Source of the DNA: Brevipalpus yothersi
Lineage: Eukaryota > Arthropoda > Arachnida > Trombidiformes > Tenuipalpidae
DNA: 64,000 bases
Direction: 5' to 3'
NCBI GenBank assembly: GCA_003956705.1
Contig: QZCP01000040.1
Span: 41,935 to 105,934, forward strand
Made by a program: the position numbers and the translations under genes. This document shows, one piece after another, positions 36,822 to 49,578 of this stretch. Within the stretch, counting starts at the first letter, position 1. Every line of letters starts with the position of its first letter. Under the pieces are notes generated by a model. It had not been told where the DNA came from. It worked only from the letters and a program-made list of their open reading frames with translations, and did no database searches.

Positions 36822-38164
36822 ACTTAATAGAAAATGGAGGAGAAATTTTTTCCCAAAAAACCCAGGAACCAGTGGATATGCAGATTCATTATTATTATTA
36901 TCAAGCTCTTAGAAAACATCGTTAAAATGTAATTCGGTGAACAGTTTGAGATGGAGAGAATGAAATGAGATAATCATCTGAGCGTAAATCAAGAGGATGT
37001 ACAATACACACACAATGAATACACACACATAGACTATAAGCTAGTGTTTGTATGCCTGATTCTGATGATTATTATCAACAGATATTTGGTGAGAGAGAGG
37101 GAAAAAATTCTCCTCATCTTATCTTTGATTAAAATACTCATAATCTGTGTTGAGGGAATGTTGGTGCACAAAAAACTTTTCGATTCTCTGAACAGTTTTT
37201 CATTTAATCTGCCTATTTCTAGCAATTTTTATGGCAACAAAAAAACACTGGCAACAATTTGAAACATTATCATAATCTGAGAATTAGAATCACCTCCTAA
37301 CAATAAACATGGAACAATTTATAAATGATAAGATGATTAAAACACATGAATTACTTCCCAGGATTTTCATGGACCCAATCCTTTTTTCTCCACTCTCATC
37401 ACACACCATTTCGGATTATTTTGCCCTTATTTTACATACATAATCACAGTCTTTACAGGGTCTGGAATCCCAGCATTCTTTTGATCCAAAATAATCGCGA
37501 TATCAATTCATGAATCTCAATCTCACTCTGGTATATTGTCCATCTCTTCCCTGGATGCGAAGAGATGTAGAAATAAGATGGATGAAAAAGGATGGAGAGA
37601 CAGATAGAAAGGATGAAAGGAAGAGAGAGAGAGATAGAGATAGAGAGCAAAAACAGCAAAAATAACAAGGTTGCTGTGCGTAGTGCATAGTGAACAAGAG
37701 AGAATAAGATTTACACATAAAGTAAGCAAGCATCAGCAGTTTAATGAGTGTTCGCCTCAAGTAAAGGGATCACCATTTGCATATTCAAAACATTTAACCC
37801 AGTAGAAAAGAATAATGATGATGGCAGTGATTATGCAGCAAACATTTTTGCCATTGGTGGAAGCCTATTTGCCAACCCTACAGCCTTACCGAGGTCAGGG
37901 GTTGAGGTCTCTCTCTCTTTCTTTCTTTCTTTCCATACCGTCAATATTAATTCTCTCCTCTATCAACACATACACACACAACTCAAATTAGTATTGCTCA
38001 TATATACAGTATTATGGATCGTGTTGAAAAGCTTGCAAAAATATGAACCTTTTACTGCTTGTTTTACTTTATCCTCATCTTTTCTCTGCTCTCTGCATCT
38101 CTGCATCTCTCTTCCCTCTCAATCTCACTTTTGTACTTAACTTATGCTATCATCTTCATCACCT

Positions 38165-38166
<2 letters not shown>

Positions 38167-38226
<60 letters not shown>
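38167..38226. repeat. (CT)n array, 60 bp
   Basis: Perfect CT. Confidence 0.96.
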
Positions 38227-38229
<3 letters not shown>

Positions 38230-38840
38230 TTCGTAAGTCTCCATCAGAATACATGAAGCTCTTGAATACACATCTACTCTATTTCTTCATCAATTCTCTC
38301 TTTTCTCTTCCACAGATTCTTTCATGCTCAATCGAAAAAAAGAGGCTAAATTTTATGCTCAACCAAGTAGATTCAAATATTATCATCCTCTAATGGGAGA
38401 AGAGAGAGAGCCAAAATTTGATCAAATTATTTTTCATCATTTTCTTTCTTCTCATTGACTTTATCTTGATTCATTTTCATCACTTTTCCTGGTTTACATG
38501 AGTGCAAGATCATCATGAGAGGAGAGAACAATTTACACATGGAGATAGTCGATGGCTCTCGCCTCCACTTCCTTCTTCTTTCGAATGCAGAATGGAATCA
38601 GGAAGAAGAGAGGCTTGAAATCGATAGCTAATGGAGAAGAAACATCATCATCAATTCGAAAAAGGAGTAGAAAAGAGCCAGCAAAACCTCAGCATCAATG
38701 TGAGAACAAGAAAGAGTTAATAGCGAAAAGATGAGAATGATGTTCATGGATGAAGATATGAGAAAGTATTTCTCCCAAATTAAGTCTGTAATCTGAAAAT
38801 GACCATGGAGCAAAAATAATTTCAATACATATACCATGTA

Positions 38841-39533
38841 CAGGGTGTCCCAATATTAACGCTAGAAATCTAAAAATCTTTAAAAGCTCAGAAAAAAAGA
38901 AGGACGAGAGGTATAGCTACAGCATTTGGTAGCTTTGTGAAGCATACAAGAGAGTTCAATAAATAGTGCTTTGAAGAGGATAGCTCACACTCAGGGGGGT
39001 GAAAAGGGGGAGTCAAAATGACTACAATTGATCCCTATAGAGCTACCATGTCCGAGAAAATTTTCCCATATCTGCTTAAAATCTCCTAAATTCCATTTTA
39101 AATTGTTGGAAAATGCTCAGATAACTATTTAGAATATTTCATACCATTTTCATTCATGTCGGCGGTCATTTCAGCAAGAACGAAAAATTGAGTCGAATTT
39201 TTCGTGGATTCTCTTCGAGTTTCTCTGATCTAATAATGTTCTAATGGGGCTTTCGACTATTTTTTCTATTCGAATAGTATCAGTACTCTATTCTAATCAG
39301 TTTGATGTGCTTTTCATTGAAATCGGATGACTATCGACGAAAAATTCTTAAAATGACCTGAAGAGCGGGAAGTGGCCTGAAAATCAGTATGGTAGTGATA
39401 AATCAGAATTTTTGCCATGAAAACCATTTTTATGATCACTGTTCTGAAGCCATCAAAATTACAGAACTCTAGCTCTTCTGTGAAAAAAGTTATAGCTGAT
39501 CAAAAAATCTAGGGTTAATTTTGGGACACCCTG
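38841..39533. mobile_element. Non-autonomous DNA transposon (MITE-like), TA target site
   Basis: A 693-bp element with 23-bp terminal inverted repeats beginning CAGGGTGTCCCAA; 21 of 23 bases match between the ends. It is flanked on both sides by TA (38839-38840 and 39534-39535), as produced by Tc1/mariner-type insertion. There is no long open reading frame inside, so it would need a transposase in trans. The interior is free of GA/CT arrays and has a G-rich patch near 38994-39014. Superfamily assignment from a TA duplication alone is tentative. Confidence 0.8.
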
Positions 39534-39989
39534 TATATTCATGTGAACATTTCCACATCAAGGTCATGATGGAAGCTTTTTATCAATCTTACTTTCTCTC
39601 TCTCTCTATTTCCCCTTCTCATGTATGAATGTGATTATTCAGACGTGTGTCCCATACATTAGGCTTGAATCTTTTCATGATCATTCTAGCATTATTTTTT
39701 TCCTGAATTTTCTTCCATACTAAGAAGTCTAGTATATGTATATATATATATATTTGATCAAAGCATTCTCAAAGTGATGAATGTTCTTCTCTTCTCCCTC
39801 ATTTGAATTCTTTCATGTTTATTGGTTTTTCCATGGGCATAACTTTATCCTTCTTCCTTCACCTCCTTCCTTGCATCAAGAATCACTCTCCCATCATTCT
39901 CTCTCGCTCCAGCATCTTAGTCCCAATTCATCCAGACAATATTTGAAGTGGGGCATTCAAGTGAGAAAGAAATTGAGCATGATAAAATC

Positions 39990-40020
<31 letters not shown>

Positions 40021-42992
40021 AGGAGAAAGAGTCCGAGAGACCGGATACCGGAGATGGAAATTCAGCTGGGTATATCCTTCTCACCCTTTCAATGAGCTTT
40101 TTATCGACCATAAAACCCATTTGATGGGCAACAAAAATATGTGAGATAAAATCCCTACTCTTTCTCGCCCTTTCTTTCTCTCTCTTCCTCGAGAATGCAA
40201 CCAATACAGCATTCATGGTGGTACGAAGTGGAAAATTGAATACTTTCCGATCATCCACAGGGTTGCATAAAGTTCCAGCTTCAGAAAAGAGCTTCTCACA
40301 AAAGGCATGCTGTTATTCGAGTAAGAAGCCTCAAGAGAAGTATAAGAATATCATCTTCTCCATGAAAATGTTTCTCAACGGACCCCCTTGATACCTACTC
40401 TCTCTCTCTCTCTTCTTCTTCTTCTTCTTCTTCTTCCTTTTCCCTGGAAAAAACAACCGAATAAATCTGAGCTTCAAATCTTATGATCCAAAAAAAATCA
40501 GAAGTGGAAAAGCATCAAAATGCTAGTAAAAAAAAATATGTGTATATACTGTGTGAAGAGCATGAAACAATAGAGCCATTCCTATTCAGGTAAAAATTTG
40601 ATGGCCTCACTTCCTTATTTTCTTTTTCTTTATTCCCAAAATATCTCACATTTGAGCTGGAAGTAAATATGTTTATCGTTTGGCTGATTTTTTCCCTCCC
40701 TCTTCATGGCATCCAGACACTTTTATCCGAATTTATGCATCTCAATAGTGTGTCGGTTATATGCGGAAGAGAGAGAGATTCAAAATTACCTTGAATCAGA
40801 TGAATCTGATCGAAACAGGATGGCTATAGAATATCCTATGATACACATAGCATCATTCAAAACGCCTTCTGAATAAACACTGGTCCACTCTTGTGTATAT
40901 CTATAGAAAATAATTCCAATAAAGCGAGCTTTATCTCAACCGAAACTGATCGATTTCTTACGATATTCTCCATCTATTTTTGCATAGGAAAGAGGATATG
41001 CTTGTTTTGGATTGATATAATAAATATATACAAGTAAACTTCCAGTGAGTAAAACAAACAGCTAGCTTCTCCTTTTTCATTTGAATTCAATCATATATAG
41101 TATTGCGCAATATATATGTATATATGTATTGGCTCAAAAATAGATAGCATTTCAGGGGCTCCTATTACCCTGCAATAGGAACCAGAAAATCTAGATAGAT
41201 GTGATGTGTGCTAGTATGTATATATATATACATGAACTTGGGGAAGTTTAAAAGTGTTTCCACCTGATATTTATCTAGCAAATAGGTAACAAAAACAATC
41301 AGCCAAAGGTGAAAATGTTTCTCCCAAATGAAGATAAATGTGAGGAATAGAGAAAGCAATGAATAGGAAAAGAAAGTATCATTATAATTAGTTGTCAACA
41401 TACGATCGAATAGAAACATTAGAAGAGATAGAAAGATAGATAGAAGGAGGATGGAGAAAAAAAAACACGATCGACAACATCCCATGAAACTTCATCACTA
41501 CATGTAAGAAGTTGAATTGATGAAGAAAATGTATATACACTCATGGAAGAGGAAAAGATAGAGAATACATCAATGGTAAGCGTGCCTCGACTCAAATTGT
41601 TACTGTCACTACTCATTTATTCCCATTCGCTTTCCGGTAGATCGGATGACAACCCCAGCATCACTGATGCTGAGCTACCATACTATGTATCCTAAGAGAG
41701 TGAACAAGTTATGTGTCACAAGAATAGTAGCAGTTGTTGTTCTAGTTGGTGGATGCTTGCCTATTGACTTTATTGTATATATGAAGCAGAATAAAGAAAA
41801 GTCTCTCTGTAAACGATGCATTGGAACAAGATATCAGAGTGAACCGCAAAAATTGTAACTGAATATCTGACTATTCTAACAGCTTGGCATCGGTCTTTGG
41901 AAACAATGATTCTCTTTTTTCTCTCTCTCTCTCGCTTTTGGTCCATAAGCAACAAAAAATAACCAAAATCAGAGGAGACAAGATGATGGTATATTCTGAC
42001 ATGTAATGGAAAAATAATGCACCACAAGCATAAATAGAGAGAAAGAGGGAATGAAAATGGTTCCTCTTCTCCATTGGATTCATGTGGAAACATCAACCAG
42101 TAAACATGATATTCACAGTTGCTCATGGAAAGGATCGAACATGAAGAGAGAGAGAGAGATGGAATTTTTTTTCTTTTCGAGTGTAAGCTTATGAATGGAT
42201 CGATTGAATCATTCTGAACCGATTTGGGGAGGAAAAGAATATTGGATACTCTAAATGCTGACCTTTGGAATTCACTATGATGATGAATATTTTTCATCAA
42301 TTGACTTTCACATCACTTGCATCACAAACAAATAAAAAATCTAATCTCTTCCTCTCTTCTCCTCTTCTCTTCATTATTTCTCATTTTATCATTCAGCTTC
42401 TGTCCTCACGCCTCACAAAACCATTTGATTTGCTGTTAAGTGCTCTAAGTGTATGCCCAGAGAGCTGCTTGTATGTATGTGTATGTGTGAAAAGAGGAAA
42501 AATACGAATCAAAGAAACATCCCAATGAGGATGCCTCTTGTCCTCATCTTTTTTCTCCCTTCTATTCCTACTATGACTCTTAACCATAAGAGCTGGAGAT
42601 TGTTGAGATTCATGGCAGAATCTGAATCCATACTCAACTGTGGCCTGCTTCAGCTCTTCACCTCTTATTCCTCCATCAACTTGCATTGTCGGTCAAACTT
42701 GTGGATCTATTTGAATCAAGAGTGTGCCTAAGCCCAATGGAAAGTGAAGGAATAACTTGGTGATGAAGAGAATCAAAGGAATAGTCCAGGTGAAGACTTT
42801 CGCAATCATCAAGTTTTATCATTATATTGTGTGCCTGTGTGTGTATGTGTGTGTGCTACACTAATGACATACAAAGCTGCTTATATCACAGAAACAGCAG
42901 GAAAAATAGTAAGTGTGAAGAGATGGACCAAGAGTCAAATAAAGGGACAAAGGATCAAAGATCATGGCAAAAGAGAAAAGATAGAAAGTAGT

Positions 42993-42995
<3 letters not shown>

Positions 42996-43032
<37 letters not shown>
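42996..43032. repeat. (CT)n array
   Basis: 37 bp of CT. Confidence 0.94.
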
Positions 43033-43035
<3 letters not shown>

Positions 43036-43415
43036 CTGTACATCTTTCTCTTATTTTTGCTCCTTTTACTTGAATCTTAGCTTTCATCTTTATCTATTTT
43101 CTCTCTCTCTCTCTCTTCATGTATTCTCTTTCTCACTTCAACTGAATGTATATATCGTGGAATGGCGAGAAGAATTGGGCAAGTTGATTGAGAGCAAGGT
43201 AAACAAGTCAACCGGATAGAGTGAATGGAGCCTCGTGCTTGGAATTTGGAACAACTTTCATCCATAAGTAGTGGAAACTGAATGCAAGTGAAACTGGGTA
43301 AACACACACTTGCTTATAGAGAGAAAGAGAGAGAGATAGAGATAGAGACATTGGAATTGTTTCGCTCTGTGATGATAGAATAGGAATATTCCCACAAAGC
43401 AATAGGATGATGAGT

Positions 43416-43425
43416 AAAGGAGAAA

Positions 43426-43501
<76 letters not shown>

Positions 43502-43503
43502 AA
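43416..43503. repeat. All-purine tract with (GA)n core
   Basis: 88 consecutive purines; the GA core is about 43435-43491. Confidence 0.95.
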
Positions 43504-44455
43504 TCGGAAGCAATAAAACGTCGCACAAATTTTCTTCCAAATGATTATTTCTTCAGCCTACACTTAGGGTTGAAGCATACAGAGAGTTATCATCTTTGAA
43601 CAAAAAGAGAGCATAAAAGTTGAGAGCGAATAAGTGAGAGCGAAAGAGAGAGATTACGAAATAGAAAGGTGAAGAAAACACAAAAAGTTTGCTCTGCAGG
43701 ATGTAATACTGTTACTAATTGAAATATTGTATCTAATTTTATCTTCAATTGTGAGTCTCAATGCTTGCACCTTATAATGAGCGCAAGTTAACTATTTTTT
43801 GAAATGGAGAGCAAAACAAATGAGAATGAGAATTTTTCAGTAAACTTTGGCAGCATTGTGCAACAATTCACTACACATTTCCCTGAGGCTGATATTCTCC
43901 GGGAAAAAGAAAAACAAAAAGATCAAAACAAAGAAAGTTATGATAAGAATGATGACTTCCTTGTGGTCGTATTGTGATGAAGAGAGGATGAAATGCTTGG
44001 AAAAGAGAGAGAGAGATGATGAGTGAGTTAAAGGAGAAGAGGATCATTCACGTACGACTTTTTGTTTGCATCATTCGTATCCAGCACATAAGGATTGCCT
44101 CATGAGACTTGATTCTTTCTCTATCTCACCATTCTCATAAAGGTGATCTGATGATATTTTTCTTCTCTCTCTCTCTCTCTCTTTCTCTCTGCTTTTCCTC
44201 TCTTCATCTGCTTTATTTCCCTCTTCTTCTCCTTCTTCATCTCTACAGAATTCACCACTCAAAGGTGAAAATAGAGCCATGACTAAGGCAACCGAAATGT
44301 GAGGACAATCCAATTGCCTCTCATTGAATTTCGATACCATTCTCTTTCACAACCTTTTCTCCTTACTATTCCTTCTCTGGTCAGCTCATTGAATCCGGCC
44401 TGTTTTCATCACTTCCTCTCTCTACTGTCCTTCTCATCTTCACCCAAAGCTCTCT

Positions 44456-44459
<4 letters not shown>

Positions 44460-44505
<46 letters not shown>
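44460..44505. repeat. (CT)n array
   Basis: 46 bp of CT. Confidence 0.95.
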
Positions 44506-44511
<6 letters not shown>

Positions 44512-45192
44512 AAAGCAATTGGTGAGTTCAATCAGCAAAAGGAACGTCTCTTTGATGAGACAGATCTTTCAAGAGGTTGCCCCTTCAACTATTCACTTTA
44601 TTTTTATACTTTTCTCTCTTTCCAATTCATCCTCATCTTCAGCTCTCCACCATGGACATTGGAGTTGAATAGAAAAAGTTAGGTGAAGCGTTTCTACAGG
44701 ATTATCATCACTTTTTCTCTCTTTTTATTTCTTCCTACTCTTGTTTCCATCGGTCATCTTTCTGTGAGTTTCCGCTTCTCTTTACTTCGTTCTGGGCTCT
44801 TCTATACGAGTGCAAGCTTTGGTGAGTGTTTATGAAAAAGTTTTAGCCATGAAATGGTTCTGAAGCACGAAAACTATTATATGAATGAGAGATGTTTGGG
44901 TGAACGGATGAAGAGAGGAGGAGGTGAAGAGAAATGAAAAAGAGAGTGAAAAAGATGATTCCAATGGATAAAATAAATACTGTGAATGAAACTGCTGAGG
45001 AATCAATGATCACTATGTGAAAAACTTGATCCATCCATACATATCGAATATAAAATCTTTGAAACTTCATTGTACTGACAATAGCCATGCGAAAATGATT
45101 GAATTATTTTTTTCTTGTTGAATTTTTAGGACTTTCTGCATTCTAAACTGTATGATAGAAAACTTCTCAATCAACTTTGATCATCAATATAC

Positions 45193-45391
45193 CTTGAGAA
45201 GTTTTTAGTAAGATGCATATTCATGAAGTTATCCAATTTAGCTCTCAGGTCAACTCTAAAATCTCTTTCTCTTTCTTCAAGTGTAAAACCAATGCTCATC
45301 TGTATACCATTCTGGAAACAAAGCAGAAAATTTGGAGCTGATTGTTCCAAAAGATTTGAATTTAAGAGGCGAGCCTTCCTTGAATTGGGTG
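45193..45391 (-). CDS. Candidate internal exon, function unknown
   Basis: A long pyrimidine tract ending gacttttcag precedes 199 nt that are fully open in one frame, followed by a donor reading CAAG|gtatat. The reading (phase: two bases, 65 codons, two bases) ends with a charged, helix-prone stretch, GFTLEERERDFRVDLRAKLD. It is on the Glut4EF strand, 15 kb upstream of the zinc-finger exon, but its phase cannot join that exon directly and the residues do not match the family as I know it. FTLEER recalls the start of malic enzyme, but nothing after it agrees. It could be an exon of an unknown gene or a chance open frame. Confidence 0.22.
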
Positions 45392-46046
45392 CTGAAAAGT
45401 CAGATAAAAAAGCAAAAAAGTGATGATTTATTGAGTAAATGATTTTCACGTTGATTATAAGCATCTATTTCTTCATAGTTTATTCTTGTATTCACTTAAG
45501 ATGAACATTTTCATAACAGCTCGCGCAACAGGAGGTCACCATACATATACACACACATACACATACAAACAAATCTACATACTTTATGCAGATTAGGTAT
45601 ATTGTACTATCAGCAGAATAGAATTTTGGCCAGTACATTTGCAAGGATTGAGGGAATAAAGTTGGAAAACTGAGTGGAAGAGAGAGAGAGAGAGAGAGAG
45701 AAAGAAAAGCTAAAAGAAGAAGAGGAGAGGGAAAACTTTCCAGCGAGATTGGTAGTGAAAAGAATGATGGAAAAATAGAAAGAATGATGGTGTATAGTGG
45801 AATTTAGAGAGTCAGCATCCGTGAAAAAGAAGAGATGAAAAGTAAGAAGAGAGATAGAGGAGAAAGAATAAAGGTGACAAATGATGATGGACTAAAGAGT
45901 GAGGATCAAAAAGATGGGTTGAGAATGTTCCTCCAGTAAAAAGAGATGATCAATGAAATTAGAAACCATAATGGTGAACATTTTAAGGGATGGATGTGGG
46001 AGCAGTAAGCAAAAAATATGAGATCAAATCATCAGAATGCTCTTTC

Positions 46047-46078
<32 letters not shown>

Positions 46079-48251
46079 GCTATTTCTTCTTGATTCTCAT
46101 GTTGCTAAAGTATTGTAAACTCTTCACGAGAAGGAAAAGTGTATACATTTATTCTGAATCTCTTATTTAGACTAGCCCTCCACTTTTTGGATAACCCTTA
46201 ATATGCCACCATCTGAGCAATCCTATTAAATTAGTTTCAAAATTTTAATCAAATTTGGTGAAATTAATTCAGTTGGAGCTGAAAATGTTCTTGCTTTTCT
46301 CTCTTTCTCTCTTTCCCTCTTTATGACCTTCTCTCTTTCATACTGTTCTCTCTCACTGTCTTTCTCTGTTGCTGAAAATAGAGAGAGAAGAGAAAGATTG
46401 AGAAGAAGAGGATGCTGCATCACACAAGATTGGCACAAACCACTGTGCGATTGCTTTTGACTATCGAACAGTTACTTTTACTCTGAACTGACAGGACGAC
46501 TTAATTAAGGTAATTGAAATGCCATCGGGATTAGCGGATTGAATAGCTCTATCTTGAATGTGGAAAAAGGAAGGAATAGAGGGTGACTGAATGCGATAGA
46601 AAATTTATTCACTTCTCATGTGGCTGGCCTCACTTTACCCTTTACCAAGTCTCCATCCTCATCTATGTAGCCTCATCTCTTCCTCTCTCTCTCTCTTTCC
46701 CTCTCTCCCTCTCTCTGGCCAACATCTCTACTGAACCCATTATCACTTCATCCCTTTCTCGCTGTCCAAATTGAATGCATTTTATTAGCCAAACCTAGCC
46801 AATTTCCTAGTTGATCTGCCTTCGCACTCTGTATACACACACTCTCTCTCACAAACAAGCGCCACTATCTAGACCCACCTTTCATGATCTGTCCAGCATC
46901 CGTTTGATCAGTATAAGAAGAAGGGTGCATGAGAGAGAGAGAGAGAGAGAGAGCGAAAACTACATTTACATTAGGCAAGCATTTGGTACAATCTAGATGT
47001 TGGGGTAAAGCTAATCATGGAGATGGAGATAAAGACACAGAGTAGGAGGAGCTGGTCCGATTGAAATGAATGAATTTGCATGTAATCATTACGAACCAGA
47101 AAGGGTAAAGTAAGAGAGCATCAATCGACCTGCTTGCTCATTCACTTTTGCCTGCCAATTTGCATGAATTGAACGGAAGAGAACCAAAGAGAAGAGAGAA
47201 GATGAAGATGAAGGAACAAGCAGAAGTGGTGGCAAAAGTGATGCGGTCGCTGATTGCAAGGAGGTTGGATAGATGGAACCACAATAATCATTGCTGAAAC
47301 ATTTCATCTTTTGGAAAAAAGTTACGCTTACCCTACTAAATCATGATACTCATGGGAAAAAAAGATTCTAGGAGCCATTCTGATGCTTCGGAATTGGAAT
47401 GTTAAAATTTTCGAGGGAATAAAAGTAGTGACAGTAGGGTTATGTTAGTTGGGAAAAAGTTGAAAAGTACCCAAAAATTTATATACATTCTAATTTATTG
47501 AAACAAACTGACATTAGGCGGTGGAATGAGCAATAGATAGAAAGAAGATCATTGTTCAGATATGTCAGAGGAAAAGTTACAAAGTTACATGTATGCAGTT
47601 TTCATCAAGATTTATCTTCATCAACATGATACACCAGCATTATGTTAAGAAAAGAGAGCAATAAGATGAAGGAACGATCAAATTCATCGTGAGAAGCTAA
47701 TATTTTCTTACTTCTTGGCTTTCAAAATGCAACTAAATCTTTTGTACCTAAATTATTAGACATTCCTTAAGTCAACTTAGTTCTCTCTTTTGCACACAAA
47801 ATGAGTAAAAAAAAAAGAATATACATGTCTATTCTGTGACAGCATCAAAAATCTGATCATGAATCACTTGTTATCACTAACTGTTTTTTTTAAATGAGAG
47901 AGAAAAGCAAAGATAGCTTCATTCTGTCAGTTTTTATGGGATCTTCAGCTTGTAGGTTGAATCTCTCTTCAACCTCTCCTTGAATTACTCGACTATAAAC
48001 TCGGAGAGAGAGAGGAATAAAAGATGAAAAAAACTAGAAAAAGAATCTTCTCTACAAGAGGTTGCTCAATTGTGTGTATGTATGAGTGCGAGAATCACAT
48101 CCGAGAAAGTGATATCATGATGGATGTTATTTTAAGTGGGAAATGAATCGAGTATTGAAGAGAAGAGAGTAAAAAGAGAAGAATATCTTACTCATGTTTC
48201 TGAAAAGTTCAATTTGATGCTCTCAATAGACCAACCTCACATGATACTCAC
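45392..48251. other. Non-coding stretch between two candidate exons
   Basis: Purine-rich sequence at 45.68-45.95 kb, short CT tracts near 46.05, 46.3 and 46.68 kb. From 47.3 to 48.0 kb it is nearly free of dinucleotide arrays. No supportable gene. Confidence 0.5.
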
Positions 48252-48556
48252 ACAAATTTCAAAAAGTTTCTCTCTTTCTCCTTCTTCTTCCCAAATCATT
48301 TCAAAGAATTCCAACGGACTGTCATGACAAGACCACTCTATGAATTCTGTCAAATTGATATTGGAAAGACTCAACACAAGAAATCTAGCTGCCGTTAGCA
48401 GTGATAAATGTGGCCCGAAAGTCTGCTTGATGATGAAAAATTCTTTCTTGAAAATTGAATGATTCAATACATTGATACATAATGTGTTTCTTTGTGGAGT
48501 GGTCAGTTTTTGAATGGAAATTTTATCCAAGTTATGTGATAAAGATGAATTCTCAG
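48252..48556 (-). CDS. Candidate exon of a membrane protein, possibly chemoreceptor-like
   Basis: Acceptor gatttcaag, then 305 nt open throughout (two bases plus 101 codons), then a strong donor GTGAGTAT. The translation contains FFIIKQTFGPHLSLLTAARF and LVLSLSNINLTEF, one hydrophobic segment after a charged region, then an acidic stretch (MIWEEEGEREKLFEIC). In insect gustatory-type receptors (7tm_7) a motif of the form (I/V)N-x-x-FGPxLLL stands before a membrane helix; KQTFGPHLSLL resembles it. That is a family-level hint, not an identification. No other exons of such a gene were found with confidence; a hydrophobic minus-strand frame at 44843-45088 could be one. Confidence 0.25.
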
Positions 48557-48702
48557 CTTGAAATCAAATGATGATACACTGTATGAAGAGATATTTGCAG
48601 GCGGAAAAGAGTTGATCAACTATCGAGAAAGTAGAAAAATGATATTTTTCTGCCAATCTTTACCTCTTATTCATCAATTCTGCATTCAGTATGAAAAAGA
48701 AG

Positions 48703-48708
<6 letters not shown>

Positions 48709-48742
<34 letters not shown>
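48709..48742. repeat. (GA)n array
   Basis: 34 bp of GA. Confidence 0.94.
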
Positions 48743-48746
<4 letters not shown>

Positions 48747-49516
48747 AGGATGGAGAAGAAGATGAATGGATTTCCAGTTGAGCTAAGTTGTGTACTTGAA
48801 CGCCATTCGGTTAAAAAGAGTATAGTAAGCAAAGAGTTTAATTGAAGAGGAAAGAGCGAAAAAGAGGATAGAAGATAAATGCAGATGGGAACTGTGAGTA
48901 TTCATAGCAATATTTGATTCATAAAATACAGAGGAAAAAGTATGGAGAGAGGAGAAGGAAGGAGATGGAAAAGCTTCAACATTCACCTTAATATGGCGAA
49001 AGATGTGTATTCAGATGCTACTGAGATGCTTCAAGCATGTAAGTAACTTGAAAAGCAGCAACTGATAACCTCATAAGCATCTTTGAACCTGTCAAAGTAA
49101 GAAGGAGAGAAAGATCATGATGAGTACGGTTGGGAAGAGAAGTTTGGAGAGTTTGTTTCCGAGTAAAGTGGCTTCAAGAGGGGTGCAAAATTGGGGAAAA
49201 AGAGGAAAAGAGAGAAAGGATGAAAAAGAAAAGTGATGGGAAAAAGGATGAAGTAAAACGAAATGGAAAGCATGTAAAGGGCTGATGAATATGGCCTCAG
49301 GAAGCAAAAATGATAAACTCGAGTGAAACAGTATAGTGAGAAAGAGTAAGAGGATAGGAGGAGGAGGTAATGAGGAGGACAAAACGATGATGATCAGCAA
49401 ATTGAAAATTTACTTGATTAACCGTAGCATGCAATGAAGCGCTCGTATTTTGGCAACTTTACATGACCAAATAAGATGCAAACAAGAGAATGAACTTGGA
49501 AAGTATACGCAAAAGA

Positions 49517-49520
<4 letters not shown>

Positions 49521-49574
<54 letters not shown>
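49521..49574. repeat. (GA)n array
   Basis: 54 bp of GA. Confidence 0.95.

Positions 49575-49578
<4 letters not shown>

Larger units (their letters stand above)
33970..38840. other. Non-coding stretch
   Basis: No supportable gene. TATA-type patches near 34610-34630, a CTT tract near 36.4 kb and CT arrays. A short open plus-strand frame near 37800-37910 (reading …DYAANIFAIGGSLFAN…) is followed by CT repeats and cannot be supported further. Confidence 0.5.
39536..45192. other. Non-coding stretch
   Basis: No supportable gene. A TA repeat at about 39733-39752, GA/CT arrays, and ATAT-rich sequence near 41100-41235. A hydrophobic minus-strand frame at 44843-45088 is too weak to call alone. Confidence 0.5.

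Noticed and set aside
38552..38734. Basic 60-residue plus-strand frame next to the inverted-repeat element
   Set aside because: Lys/Arg/Ser-rich from AGAAG-type sequence, no motif, no splice context.
44250..44265. A 16-nt plus-strand micro-exon between a long pyrimidine tract with ctacag and a gtgaaa donor
   Set aside because: CT-rich tracts supply acceptor-like sites everywhere here; no neighbouring exons fit.
45193..45391. Malic-enzyme identity for the candidate exon, from GFTLEER
   Set aside because: Only six or seven residues agree; the conserved HGLLPP stretch that should follow is absent.
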